A stretch of DNA of 64,000 nucleotides from Icerya purchasi (GCA_039619475.1 CM077116.1:99245164-99309163), one strand, 5' to 3'. Positions 12,601-23,249 are shown, counted from the stretch's first letter. Notes: a model not told the origin generated them from the letters alone. Numbers and translations are program-made.

Positions 12601-15600
12601 GTAAAAACAACTATACATAATTTCTATTATAAAATAATAATAAACATTAAGTATAATTTTAACAATTAATGAAAAATAATTGATATACATACATATATAT
12701 ACAAAATGTAGTTTACACTTTTAACAAGGCAGAGTGAAATTATTAAAAAATTAAAATGTAAACATTGTCTTAACTTTCAAAACTAGTAAAAACTGCTGGC
12801 GTCATAGTTACTTGTTATGACATTGAGGCTTTTGTGTACATTTTTCAGCAGTAATATGTTTCTTTTACAGTGTCTATTCTGTTTTGTTTTTGTTTGATTG
12901 CTTTTTTTGCTTTTCTTTTCTTTTTTTTTTTTTTCTATTGAGTCTAACAGATTCAAAGAGAATATTAAAAAGACCATTTTTTTTTTTCGGTCGCCATGTA
13001 CCGCAACTCTTTACTATAAGCAATATTCGATTTCAGATATTAGGTGCATATATATACCATTGAAATAGCGATTTGAATCCGAAACCAGATAACTCCCGAA
13101 AACTATGTTACATCTCACTTGATAGCAGATCACCTTAATTATAACAAAATCATAACTTTATTTTGTATAAGTTATAATATGGTAAATTACATACTGTTTT
13201 GTTTTGTTTCTTTTTTTTTTTTGATTTATTTATTCGCGGTGATCGTTTCATTCATTATTTTACTTTTTTCCCTCAACTCTCAAAATTATGGCTCTATTTG
13301 TACCAACACGATAATTTTATCATACGTAGAATTTAGAATTTGGCTGGCTTCTAGATATTCATTACCAATTCAGGAAAAAAACATGATTTCTTTTCGATCC
13401 CCACCAGTAACTTGTTCTCAGTTTGTAACATTTTGTAATCTAAAGTGCGGAACTATTCAGCAAAATCGGTCAACACAAAACCAGCCTTAGTATTCGCACT
13501 AGCTCGGTTGTAGAAAAAACAAATATATAGGTAATTATATCATCGCAGGATTTTTAAAAAGAAAACAGTAACATAAATTCTACGGTATGTATGTAACTTT
13601 TAAAAGTGTTTAGAAATTGTTTATGTACCTGAACTCCGTTGCTATCAGTGCGTCGCTTGGTACATTATACTTCTAATGTCATTTCATCATACAAACTACT
13701 TATTTCTCATCTTCATTTTTTCCGTTTCACCCGATTTTGTTATTACTGTTTTTTTAAGTTTTAACTTTCTTACAGTTAAAAAAAAAAGAAAAGAACATAA
13801 TTAACGATCTGAAATTAATAATAACATTAAAAAAAAAAAACAAAAAAGAATTACCGTTTTTACACTTGGGATTTTTTCTTGATTTTGTAGTTTCGATAGA
13901 TTTCGATGAAAGGGGGAAAATTGTTGTTCGATTTTTTCAAAATTCTAGTTTCTTATAATGAACTTTTGAGGTACTATATGAATACAAAAACGAAATTTCC
14001 GGTTCTATTTATTTACATACAAAACTCTGATTTATTTGGAATTTTGAAGCTTTAATGCAATTCACTTTTTATGGTAATGAGTAATTTTTTGCGTTTTCCA
14101 AAATTGTATCTTTGCCCTCTCGGTTAATAAAATTTGGGGAGGGACTGTATTTCCTTCTTTCGTGCGATGGTGGTGCGACAGATGAAAAAAAAAAAATAAA
14201 AAAAAATGAAGGATTCGAAATAGGCGTCCATTTCGTCATAGTAACTTTTTATCTAACAAACAACGGCAAAGTGCGATTACAAGACGACCGTTTCGATTTT
14301 TTTATCTTCCACGTAAGTATGTCAACAGTTTTTCGTTTACCTACGTTACGCTTCCGGTTCATTTTAATTATTACCGATTGCTCCATCCTAGATAAGATGT
14401 TTTGTTGATTTGTCTGATTATCTGATTTGATAAATACTTGTTTATTCGTAATTATATAATTTTTTAGTGTTGCTTTTGTTAGAAAACACGATTATATAAT
14501 ATACCGAAGAAAAAAACAATATTCCGTTATATCGGCGATTTTCAGAAGCGTAAATGTTTTTATACTTTGCAGGTAAGTTAGTATTGGCTGATGTTATCGA
14601 TAGCGATTCTTGGCGATTATGGCCGGAAGGTGATAAAGATAAAATGAAAGATAAACAGGTTTACCGTAATTTAAAATGCGTTACCCCCGACGATCTTAAA
14701 GTAGTGCTAGATAACTTTACCTGGACACTCAATAAATTGGAACGTTTGCCGACTTCAAATAATTTGGTAAATTTGCTGCTGAGAAAATTTCTTCAAGTTT
14801 ATCGATAGAGATTATTTCGATGATGGCACAGTTTATTAATAATATTTTAAAATCACTAGGTTGTTATAGTGATGGGTTCGTGTAAAGATGAAGGATATGC
14901 GAGACAAATTGCCTGTTCTTGCACTTCATACAGATTAACTTGCGAATATAGAGTTTGTTCTGCTCATAAGGCACCTGATGATATCTCAAAATTGATTTCG
15001 GATTATGAAGGTAATTCTGTATTTTTTTCTTGTTTAACAATAAATAATTAGAAAAATAGTCTGTGATAAAAGTTGTCTCAAAAACATTTAGCCGAATGCA
15101 AAATGTGTCTCTTTTCTTTGAGATTCAACTTTATTTTTACCCGATGTTGTTCACGTCATTACTGTTTCTGTTGCGTAATAGCCCGAAAACAGCTGTTATT
15201 TATAAATAAAATGTTTACAAAGAAGTTGCACTTAATAATAATAATCGGTGTCAGAGCTTTAGTTCTAACGATTTCGATAAAATTCACGAATTAGTACGGG
15301 GTTTTGAGATTTAGAAATCAATCGTTCTAGGAAATGGAAGCAAACAGTGTTTACTATGTGATCAAATTTGTATATTGGGTTTAATAAAAAGTAAATAACG
15401 AATAATTCGCTTATTTAACAGGTAAAATAGAAAATTGAAATTTCGTGAAGTAAATGTACTTATTAATTATATGGCGATTTTAATTGTTACCCAAACTAAC
15501 ATACACTTTCAAAAATGAAAAATAGAGTATCATAGGCAATTTAACTTTCATATTACGTACGTATTATTATTATTATTATATTTTTTAGATATTTGTAGCA

Positions 15601-18600
15601 TCCAGTGAGCTTTTTTCACGTTTATTCCGAACTTGCATATCAATTAAAGTATTTATGAGTTTGATAAACGTTTGAAAAAGCAATAATAATATATACAGAA
15701 TATACAGAATACGAAAGTTACAGCTGCAATAAATGTTAGAGATGGAAATAGTGAAACACTGCTACTTTTTTATGAAATAAACCGTATGTTTTATAATCTG
15801 TGTATGATGGTGCAGAGACTATGTACATTCTAGTTATTACCAGTATGTATTTGAATGGTTTTAAAAGGAAATAAAAATGCAAGAAAAAATAAATAAAAAG
15901 AAAAAGAACACATGTATTTGTGTATGTGAGTAGTCCTCTGCAAGCACACTTCCGATTAATGATAGTAGTCAGGACGATAAAAGCATGATCCTGCCTTTAG
16001 CCGAAATGTATTTGCAAAGGACATAGCAGGGTAAGATAGTGAAAAATGCCCCCAAACCAATCGTTATAAAAATTATACTATTGTATCTGGCATCGGAAAA
16101 TACTATCATTCTGAAAGTTTCAACCCGCTACCCTTTAAGGGACGCCTCCTAGGGGAAAAAATCTAAATTCGAGTTTTTTGACGATATCTTGAGAACCAGT
16201 TGGCCGATATTATTCACGTTGGTCTCAAATTGAAGATATTTCAAACCCTTACAATTAAAAAATATTTCCAGACTTGTTCATCAACAAAACCTAATCTAAA
16301 AATCCATTTGAAAATTTCAAACCGCTATAAAAAAAAAATCTAAAACAAACACCTCGCTGGAAAAATTATATATCATGTATTGTATGCTAAACTACCATCA
16401 TGAAATTTTTCAAATTTTTTAAACGGGCAGACGCACTTTAAAAATAATAAAAACTGTTTTTTTTTTTTTTGCATTTTCCGTCAAATTTAGCAATTATGAG
16501 CTGATAAAATTTTTTTTGTAGCCTTAGATTTATACAAAATGATATAAGTACTTTCCAGTATTTCAGACGTAAGAATATGAAAGGAAACATTTAAATCTCA
16601 TTTTCCTGCTGGTTTTTCATTTTTGTGGCTCACAAAACACTGAAATGATCTATATTCCTCTTGATTTTCAACTACAATGACTTATAAATACGCTCCAATA
16701 TATTAAAAACAAAGTATTTTACGAGAAACTATTCAACTGAATTCGTTCGAATTTTCAAAATCTGTGAACGCCTCTTAAAAACCAAATAAAAAAACTTGTT
16801 TTTGCATTTTTGGCCATATTTAGCTCCCATGAGCTGGTATAAAAAATTGTTTTGGCCTCAGTTTTATACAAAATGGCATAATGAAGTTAAGTCAAGTTTT
16901 CTCCTTTTTTATTCTCTCTGTAACATCAGGAAAGAACTGGTATATTTTCTTTCCCCTAGACTCTATATCCCATCTTCTCTCCGACTCTATCGTTAACACC
17001 TTCAAAACTTGTTTTTTGAGAAATTTAGTCGGCATTCAATGAGCGCATCATCCTATTGTCCGACAGCTTTAGGAATGTTAGTAAGTTCACAGTACTTAGA
17101 ATTCGATATTCGCTTGTAATTTCCCTACTAGTGATAAATCCAACGGAAATAGCCCACCAATAATACAGACAGCTGATGTAGAAGCTGTTCCGGATAGGAA
17201 TAAAGTACTTTGAAGAAATTTTCTCTGTTCATTAAAATTTCTTAGAAGACTGGGTGCAGCATAGGTACGGTTCCGCATCCGTAAAGGGACTATATTAACC
17301 CCTTACATAAGACAAACCGTTTTGCATATTAGAGATCCAAGTGTTATGTAGCAGTCAACTGATCTTGCTGAAGAGAACATCACATTTTGAATATGAATAT
17401 ATTCAATATGAGGCATAAATGTAAGCTCGCGATTAATATGAATACCGGAATTGTATGGCATTACCTGAGATAAGTTTAAGATTTTTAATTTTGCTTTTAA
17501 TTATATCTCCAGCCTTAGAGTTCCACAATAGAACAGAACCTTGAGGAACACTGTGCTAGCTCACGAAAGCCAACAAAAACACATTATATATAGTGAAAAA
17601 TATTAAAGTTTGTACGCTTTATTATTAAATTGTATATAACAATTATGAATGTTTAATAAGAACAATCGTGTTATTATAGCAAATGTGATTTTTAAAAAAT
17701 AATTACAATTAATTATTTAAAAATTAATATATAACTTCGAGTTATTTTTACTTTAAATAAGGAAAAAACAAAATATTACAGCTATGTTCTCTTTTGAAGC
17801 GTGTTATATTCAAATACTACACCATAATCCTAAACACGCCCCAAGGTTTGACAGTTCAACATATACCTAAGGCGGAGCAGGATTTAATTTTATTTCTTAT
17901 TTAACGCGGAAAATATAATTGGTAGTTCTTGAAATAATTTGCTTAAAAAATTGGAAAAAATTACGATTATAAAATTCTAAAAAATTATCATTATCTAATA
18001 TCACTTTGTAGCTTTGACAATCGACATATTTGTATTTTTCTGGAAGGCAGTTTTCGTTGACCATGTTTTATTATTGTTATTTTTTTTTTTTAGTCATTCC
18101 CTTTTTTACACTACATTCGCAGTTTATTCACCGTCTTAGATCACTTTAACCCTTTCTCCCTTTCTAAGTTAGCTTCATCGGCGAGTTACATTGAAAACTA
18201 ATATTTTAAAATCAATATATACGGTGACGGATTAACAGTACGTTGGATTCGAAGTACATAAGTAGCAGAGAATTATGTCGAGTTATTTTCGTAATACCGT
18301 TGGGATAAGTCGATATAGTTCCATGATTAAAGTACAAACAGATGGAGTGACTATCAAAGCTGTAACGTATTCAGTTTTGCACATTCTAGATTTCATCCAA
18401 TTCTGTCAATTACATCCAGCGATTTACCTAGTTCAGTGATGGGATTTTAAAGAGAAATTTTTTATTTCACAACGGCAAAATTAGAAACATATTGTACTCC
18501 TTTCTTGTGAAATAAATTATCAAGTATAAAATTACATACGTTAAATTTGTCTTCTCTTCCTTTTATCATCTAGAAGCCACGCTAATTATAAATGTATTAT

Positions 18601-21600
18601 CTGCTAACTTAGAATAATGAAAATTCGAATTTTATTTCTCTTCAGATTTTTTCGCCTATCTTCAATCTGCTTTATTTTTATGTGCATGCACTTGCATGTG
18701 CAAACAGGGAAAATTATGTAAACAAACATTTAAGCGGTCATTAAACGTTGTTTTTCATTATCTCTTCAAAAATTTTTTAATCGTTCTCAAAAATTTCCCT
18801 TTTAAAAAGTTTGTCAATTCGCATTATTGTGTACTTCACAAAGAAGAAGTTTATGTTACTGAGAGTCCTCAAACGGAGTAATTAGCTCCTTCGCTTCTAT
18901 TAGGTGCGCCAGCAACGAAACGATAATTTAGATCTTCAACATACATCGCAGTCCATTATCAATTTTTACGCATTTATTTTAATCTGCTAACTACACTTGG
19001 CGGATAATTGTATTAATTGGGACAATATGCGGTAACAGACGTGTGTAGGAATTATATAGATAAAGTACATTTTTCGGTATCGATTGACCTTTTTACATTT
19101 GATATTTAGGTGCTAAAAAAAAGTTGTGTACTTTCCTTAGCGTAAGTAGTATGAGTATTTCAAAATACAAAAATTTTAAAATGTTAATAAACTTATTAAT
19201 GCTTATTTTAAGTCAAAATTATTATTAAATGTTAAACAGACGACGAAGATAGGAAAATTGTTTTCATAGCAGTTGCTGGTCGAAGTAATGGTTTAGGGCC
19301 TACATTGGCAGCGAATACGATATACCCAGTTATTAACTGTCCACCGCTTCATAATGACAATGTAGAAAGATGTATATGGTCATCGTTGGAATTACCTTCA
19401 GGTATTTGTAATTTATGTTATTACGAAAACTAATTGCCATTTCAATGATATTTTTTTTATTTATATATTTTTTTAAACAAACTACCGCGGCTTGTCAAAA
19501 TTTATTTAAAAGCGAAATTTTACATCAGTTTCTCGAGTTATATTGAGAACCTTCTCTGTCACTCTGTCTCTTTCCCTCTCTCCCTTTGTATATCTCCTTC
19601 TCTCTCTTCTCCTCTTCGCGATAGTTTCTAGAGCATTTCACTTCCGTTACAGAGGTCTTGAGTTCGATCCCGGGCGATGACAATATGCGCACTAGTTCGT
19701 GTACAGCAGCAGGAGACACACTTGAGCTACATTTGTATATCGATAAATCAAACATTTACAATGTGCGTTAAAGTACATAAATATTTAGCCGGCGAACAAC
19801 CGCATCAACGTGAGTGGGACAGTCGTCTTGGTTCGTCTTGCCGCCGATACCCTTTCTCACATTGATCGGCAAAAAGCACGGAAGCTAGGTTACGCTTCGA
19901 TTTACGTGCTCCTTAATTGCGCTGCTATCTATATTTCAATTGTCTTATGAATTAGAAGATAATCTCGTACTCGGTGATTGAGCGAGAATAGAAGAGAAGA
20001 AGAGGAGAGATGTATAAACACTTTGTACATAAAAAAGAAATATCTGTTACTATAACGTGTTATTTTTTTAAAAACATGATTATTTTTAATATCGTTGAAA
20101 GATCAGTCTAGTATATATTTTTAATGAATTGTAATTATCATTGTGTAATAATGGTTGTTTTTACTACTTTTAATGTTAATGTTTTGATGATCATTTCGTA
20201 TTTAACATGATACTAGACGCGGCCAAATGCCCTAGTACTATGGATATTTTATGATAATCTCCTGTACTCCATTCTACGTAATCCGAAGTGGTAGTCCAGA
20301 ATACCTTGCTGATATCTCTGGGTTATTTGGTTTTAATTTTGAGTGTCTTGTTAGGTACCCTGACGTCCACCACCGCATTTCAATTCTTCTTGGTTTCTTG
20401 TTCCCACATCCCTCCGGTCCGAGTGGTTTCTTCTTTCGGTTGGATTTGCTTTGCTTTACTTCGTTTGGTTTGGTTTCCCTTGGTCTGGTGCCCGGGGCCT
20501 TGCTCTCCGGTGTATCCTCCGGATAGGTTTCGAGTGGGTCCTCAGGTGAGGTTTGTTGTCAACTTTTAGGCGGGGTTCCTGTCATTTTCACTCTTCGCGC
20601 TAGGTGTACAGCCATTCTTAGGTGAGGATTCCAACGAATTTTCAGATAATGTTCAGGTATTTTTTTTTTTTTTTTTTTTTATTATATAGGTTTCTTCGAC
20701 TGTTTTTAGTTGTAATATTTTATATTTTTGTTTTGTTCGATTGGTTGTTCTTTGCGTTTCCCTTGTAGGATTTTCGTTCTTTTATTTTTTGTGGCGTTCT
20801 CTGTTAGCGCTTCTTTTTCGATTTTTTGCCGCTCTTTGTGTACGCTTCTGTATTTATTTTTATTTTTTTTTTTATAAGTTGTTGTCTGTTTTTATTTCTC
20901 CCTTGTCCCAACTGTGACCCGATGTGTTTTTTTGTGTTCCTTTTATATTTTTTTTTACCTTTTTTCTCATATGGTTTTATATTATTTTTTTATCTATCTG
21001 TTATGCGTTTTGTCGATTTTTCCTGTTTAGAGGTAGGTTTTCTGTTTTGATTTGGTGTTTTTCATGATTTTTGATTCTTATTTTATTGTTATTGTCGATC
21101 GCAATTTTCACTCCGTTCTTCAGTTTGCTTCTGATGATGGCCAGTGCAAGCTGGTTGAAACGTTAAGCGAATAAATATCTTTTAAAACACAGTTGTTTCC
21201 GAAAATTATTTATTATGAGTAATCGCCGTGAAAGCTTTAAATATTTAATACATTGCTGATGTTCATCATAATTTCAAATCAATAACCTATTAATGATTAG
21301 TAGCATTATTTTTTTATAAAATTCTCAGAGTACTTTTCATCAGTTTTTAACAATATCCACAAGTTTTTCCTTTTTTTTTTTTTTTTTTTTTTTTATTATT
21401 AATAAATCTAATCGAATCTAGAGTGGGTTAATAAGCTTTTGGAGGAAACGAAACGACTCTTTCAAAACAGCTCTACTGACTCCGCGTACACTTTTTTTTT
21501 ATAATTAAAAATTAAACATCGTAAAAATATGGATAATGAATTTTAATGGTTACTTTCTTGCCCCTGACCGGAGAACCATCATTATTTTTCTATGTTACTA

Positions 21601-23013
21601 ATGAATACGGTTATATTGTTATAAGAATTTTTACTTTGTGAGAATTTATATATTCACGCTTGATTTACTGTACAAGAACATTATAGTTTTTATTATTGTT
21701 GCCATTATTTTCAACTATGAAAATAATAAAAAGCACTTGCTCGAGCTAATGAATAGACTTTACAAGTCCGGCAATCTACCGAAAGACTCTAATCATGCTC
21801 AGACCGATGTCGAGGAAAATGGGCGTAGAAGAATGTACAAATTATCAGACAACTGCATTACAAAGTCACACATTCAAACTCGCATTACCGATAATAAATC
21901 TAAAAGCAAAACTGAAATTAGATTATGCGTTTCGGCAGAACTTAATTCGTTTTTTGTTTTTTTTCTTTTTTGAAAAAATAAATCTAAGATTCCAGAGTTC
22001 TAAATTCCGTTGCAAAGAGCCTTGAATATTAATGGCAAAACATTTCTGGACATATAAATAATACAAAGATCTTATAAAAATTAGAGTACGGATTGCCGAT
22101 GAATATGAATAAAAATTAAAAATCATTGGGAATCTAGGTAAAGAACAAAAGATAGAACGAGTAAAAAAATATAAATATTGGAGTGCACGGGTAAAGTAAC
22201 GTACGATGAAAAAGAAATACGTACACAAATAGGTATGATTAAGAGTTAATTCAAAAATATATAGGCTTATCTAAGTAATTGTTAAAATGCTACATTTGAT
22301 CGGTGCTAAGCTTCGGTCAGAAGCCTCGTGTATTTAAAATAAGCTGGCTGGAAAAAAAAAATGAATGCGTTTGATTCATAATGATGCAGAAGAATGAAAC
22401 GAATTTTATGATCTTGAACAAATATTATGGAAAATCCAATTATTACTAAAATGCAAAATATTCCGCGCGCGTGCACACATACACACATAATATGTATCAC
22501 TTGGAAATGCGAGAATTATAGTCGATATTATTATGAATATTGTAACTTTTTTACAAAAATTAATAAACCTGTTTTTTTGTTGTTTCTTTTTTTTCTTTTT
22601 GAGCACACGTCAAACAATTTGGCCAAGACGTGGCTTATATTAGAAATCGACATTTTTAATGCACAAAATTTCTACCAATTTATTATGAGTCTGCCATCAT
22701 TGCTGCAACTGAAATATAATATCAATAAACGTATCAATTTCGTGTAAAATTATGAATGAAAAATTAAATCGGATCGCTAATATTTGAAATTTTCAATGCG
22801 ATTTATTTTAATTTTAATCGTTTCCAATGAAATATGTTATCCTTTATAGGTGTTGGATGTGCTACTGCTATGTACCCTGAAAGTGCGGCTCTTGCGGCTG
22901 CTCACATTCATTCCTTACACGATTTCCACGTATGGGTGAAACTAAACGCGTTACGGTTGAACAATTTTGTTATATCGAAAGAAGATGATAAATTTTTCCA
23001 GGGTATAGTTTAA
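3422..23013 (+). CDS. PAICS: PAICS, bifunctional SAICAR synthetase / AIR carboxylase (7 coding exons)
   Basis: This cytosolic enzyme of de novo purine synthesis carboxylates AIR to CAIR and then joins CAIR to aspartate to give SAICAR. Seven exons with GT-AG borders and matching phases join to 1236 nt, 411 codons plus stop; the human protein is about 425 residues. The N-terminal SAICAR synthetase half shows GKTK near residue 8, [23 protein letters not shown] and [14 protein letters not shown]. The C-terminal class II PurE half shows [15 protein letters not shown] and AGRSNGLGP. No internal stop or frameshift is seen, so the copy looks functional. Exon coordinates are 3422-3602, 5409-5587, 6878-7082, 14573-14766, 14860-15010, 19240-19401 and 22850-23013. 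Introns of 93 nt to 7.5 kb are loaded with transposons. The first Met lies 2 nt after an AG acceptor, so a short upstream exon may supply a few extra N-terminal residues. Family assignment is secure by motif order. Confidence 0.95.
3603..5408. other. PAICS intron 1
   Basis: Besides the PIF1-like fragment at 4172-4640 there is only AT-rich sequence. The branch/acceptor region ends CCGCTAG. Confidence 0.7.
4172..4640 (-). pseudogene. PIF1-helicase-like fragment, probably Helitron-derived
   Basis: On the minus strand the frame 4172-4438 contains [15 protein letters not shown] and then [15 protein letters not shown]. This resembles the helicase block GDFxQLxPV...WxxL...LxxxxRQ of PIF1-like proteins, which in animal repeats usually come from Helitrons. 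The frame is short, is not bounded by introns and lacks a Walker A motif, so it is a dead fragment inside PAICS intron 1. Helitron termini were not found. Confidence 0.5.
5409..5587 (+). CDS. PAICS: PAICS coding exon 2
   Basis: It enters in phase 1 after GCTAG and leaves in phase 0 at GTTAGT. It encodes [11 protein letters not shown] through PPLLETFFK, including [14 protein letters not shown], the conserved substrate/ATP-binding stretch of SAICAR synthetase. Confidence 0.93.
5588..6877. other. PAICS intron 2
   Basis: It contains a tRNA-like or SINE-like stretch near 5946-6003. Otherwise AT-rich sequence without recognised features. Confidence 0.6.
5946..6003 (+). repeat. tRNA-like SINE head fragment (B-box), copy 1
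   Basis: It contains CAGTTCGATCCC, close to the pol III B-box GGTTCGANTCC, preceded by GCATCAGCTTCCATTACGG. A related block (GAGCATTTCACTTCCGTTAC...GAGTTCGATCCCGGG) occurs at 19631-19680. A convincing A-box and cloverleaf are not visible, so this is not a functional tRNA gene. Confidence 0.35.
6878..7082 (+). CDS. PAICS: PAICS coding exon 3
   Basis: It enters in phase 0 after AAATAG and exits in phase 1 at GTAATG. It encodes [19 protein letters not shown] through MEFGVDPEG, matching the central SAICAR synthetase segment ([17 protein letters not shown]). Confidence 0.93.
7290..8560 (-). mobile_element. Truncated RNase H-bearing LINE (minus strand)
   Basis: Three frame-broken minus-strand segments follow the order of a non-LTR ORF2 C-terminus. 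A post-RT segment (8299-8559) comes first. Next is an RNase H core with [15 protein letters not shown] and [10 protein letters not shown] (7951-8208). Last is a C-terminal segment with the [20 protein letters not shown] knuckle-like motif (7458-7694), followed by a sequence with ASCCAGCCGAGGGCATTACCC-like 3' UTR near 7300. RT motifs are absent, so it is 5'-truncated. Related C-termini occur at 27864-28130 and 49740-50340, indicating one LINE family. Confidence 0.72.
7338..7369. repeat. Compound (TG)n(AG)n microsatellite
   Basis: A run of TG dinucleotides followed directly by AG dinucleotides, at the 3' side of the minus-strand LINE. Confidence 0.9.
8539..8814 (+). other. Unassigned coding-like segment between LINE and hAT
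   Basis: A 91-codon plus-strand frame of mixed composition ([19 protein letters not shown]...[17 protein letters not shown]) lies between two transposons in PAICS intron 3. Its composition is protein-like, not homopolymeric, but I recognise no domain and no splice context. It is probably a transposon remnant. Confidence 0.25.
9443..9650 (-). pseudogene. hAT transposase C-terminal dimerisation domain (fragment)
   Basis: The minus-strand frame encodes [21 protein letters not shown] then [20 protein letters not shown] and ends near the 9443 side. The CERSFSKL...LRSxMSxxRL signature is the hAT family dimerisation region. Its upstream continuation lies beyond the nested MITE, at about 10083-10140. 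Confidence 0.85.
9659..10082. mobile_element. Non-autonomous hAT MITE, copy 2 (424 bp), nested in the hAT transposase
   Basis: It starts CAGGCCCGTGCCC and ends GGACACGGCCTTG, the same termini as the element at 525-917 but in reverse orientation. The 8-bp flanks GGCCGCGT (9651-9658) and GGCAGCGT (10083-10090) form a target duplication with one mismatch. It carries an 11-G run at about 10031-10041 next to C-runs. On the minus strand the host frame reads into it after KSKLGDTLP and resumes with [11 protein letters not shown], so the insertion split the dimerisation domain. Confidence 0.85.
10680..11400 (-). pseudogene. hAT transposase central region (broken)
   Basis: Overlapping minus-strand frames carry a SIVIDST and VSHKDQ catalytic-type block, [16 protein letters not shown], then [18 protein letters not shown] and HRWIVL. 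These are the expected successive blocks of a ZMYM1-like hAT transposase, with frame changes between them (around 11100 and 10900). Confidence 0.8.
12405..14572. other. No gene seen (rest of PAICS intron 3)
   Basis: AT-rich sequence with poly-A/T runs. The open frames at 13119 and 14112 read as low-complexity intron translation. Confidence 0.55.
14573..14766 (+). CDS. PAICS: PAICS coding exon 4
   Basis: It follows TTTGCAG, begins with a GTAAGT that is itself coding, and ends in phase 0 at GTAAAT. It encodes [19 protein letters not shown] through [11 protein letters not shown]. It closes the synthetase domain ([24 protein letters not shown]) and reaches the interdomain linker. Reading through the donor meets an in-frame stop 40 nt later. 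Confidence 0.93.
14860..15010 (+). CDS. PAICS: PAICS coding exon 5 (AIR carboxylase start)
   Basis: It lies only 93 nt downstream of exon 4. It follows CACTAG in phase 0 and ends in phase 1 at GTAATT. It encodes [16 protein letters not shown] through ISDYEG. The VxVMGS strand and the SAHKAP loop are PurE active-site landmarks. Confidence 0.93.
16035..17050. repeat. Unclassified interspersed repeat with a diverged internal duplication
   Basis: Two blocks about 340 bp apart share the pattern TTTTTGCATTTT, then TTTAGC, ATGAGCTG, TTTTATACAAAATG and ATAA (16455-16550 and 16795-16885). The left part contains ACCCTTTAAGGGACGCCTCC. No coding potential is seen. Confidence 0.4.
17060..17560 (-). mobile_element. 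LINE fragment, RT core deleted
   Basis: Minus strand: VPQGSVL (RT motif 4) sits at about 17555-17530. The [14 protein letters not shown] that follows is already out of register, and the YADD box is missing. Further on, [13 protein letters not shown] and [21 protein letters not shown] (17096-17278) match the thumb/connection region of Jockey/R1-type LINEs. The copy is internally deleted. Confidence 0.65.
19240..19401 (+). CDS. PAICS: PAICS coding exon 6
   Basis: It follows TTAAACAG in phase 1 and ends in phase 1 at GTATTT. It encodes [20 protein letters not shown] through [15 protein letters not shown] is the hallmark loop of class II (animal) PurE, and [11 protein letters not shown] follows it as in other animals. 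Confidence 0.94.
19625..19920 (+). repeat. SINE-like tRNA-related repeat, copy 2
   Basis: It contains GAGTTCGATCCCGGGCGATG (B-box-like) at 19657-19676, preceded by a block shared with 5950-5990. It is followed by mixed-composition DNA unlike the surrounding AT-rich intron. No cloverleaf is seen. Confidence 0.35.
20250..21251 (+). mobile_element. Probable Penelope-like element 3' portion
   Basis: About 0.9 kb of strongly T/G-rich, A-poor sequence leads into a terminal block at 21130-21251. The block contains CTGATGATGGCCAG, GAAACGTTAAGCGAATAAA and a shared tail. The terminal block recurs twice, inverted, at 42378-42597. The CTGATGA...GAAAC signature followed by AATAAA resembles termini of Penelope-like elements, some of which carry hammerhead motifs. 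No reverse transcriptase or GIY-YIG domain is visible here. The left boundary is unknown. Confidence 0.5.
21371..21394. repeat. Poly(T) tract (24 nt)
   Basis: Uninterrupted T run inside PAICS intron 6; it could be the tail of a minus-strand retroelement. Confidence 0.9.
22850..23013 (+). CDS. PAICS: PAICS terminal coding exon 7
   Basis: It follows CTTTATAG in phase 1 and encodes [19 protein letters not shown] through [11 protein letters not shown] and a TAA stop at 23011-23013. The length agrees with the usual C-terminal helix of the family. A possible internal donor (G|GTATAG at 23003) would skip the stop and connect in phase to a 28-nt exon candidate at 23250. Confidence 0.92.
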
Positions 23014-23249
23014 ACCGTTTAATTCTAAATGTATATAATTATTTGAAATTATATGAAATGCAATGTGATTTTTTTTTTTATTCTTTTTTAGTTATTTTGT
23101 AATCACATTTTCATTATATCTGCGTTAATTTTCTAAAATATTGTAATTATCAAGTTAATTTTATCCTATTTAAAAATAATATACAAATATTGCAAGTATT
23201 TGTTTTTGCCGTTATTCATGTCTAATGTTTAATTTTTATATGAAAATAG

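Larger units (their letters stand above)
7083..14572. other. PAICS intron 3 (7.5 kb, transposon-filled)
   Basis: It contains a minus-strand LINE (about 7290-8560) and a hAT transposon (9051-12404) with a nested MITE. The remainder, 12405-14572, is AT-rich with no recognised element. The acceptor is ATACTTTGCAG. Confidence 0.8.
15011..19239. other. PAICS intron 5
   Basis: It contains a diverged internal repeat pair (about 16450-16560 and 16790-16890) and a minus-strand LINE fragment (17060-17560). No other element is recognised in 15011-16020 or 17561-19239. Confidence 0.6.
19402..22849. other. PAICS intron 6
   Basis: It contains a SINE-like block (19625-19920), a long T-rich stretch (20250-21120) ending in a Penelope-like terminus (21130-21251), and long T-runs. 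21252-22849 is AT-rich without recognised elements. Confidence 0.6.

Noticed and set aside
13119..13490. 123-codon plus-strand frame
   Set aside because: Composition of AT-rich intron, inside PAICS intron 3, no family resemblance.
18696..18881. Cys-containing 61-codon frame resembling a zinc-finger start
   Set aside because: Only scattered Cys residues without spaced His/Cys pairs; it lies within an intron and has low complexity.
20251..20569. Two overlapping 91-93 codon plus-strand frames
   Set aside because: Phe/Leu/Ser/Val-rich because of strand T/G bias; no domain recognised, so treated as non-coding element sequence.
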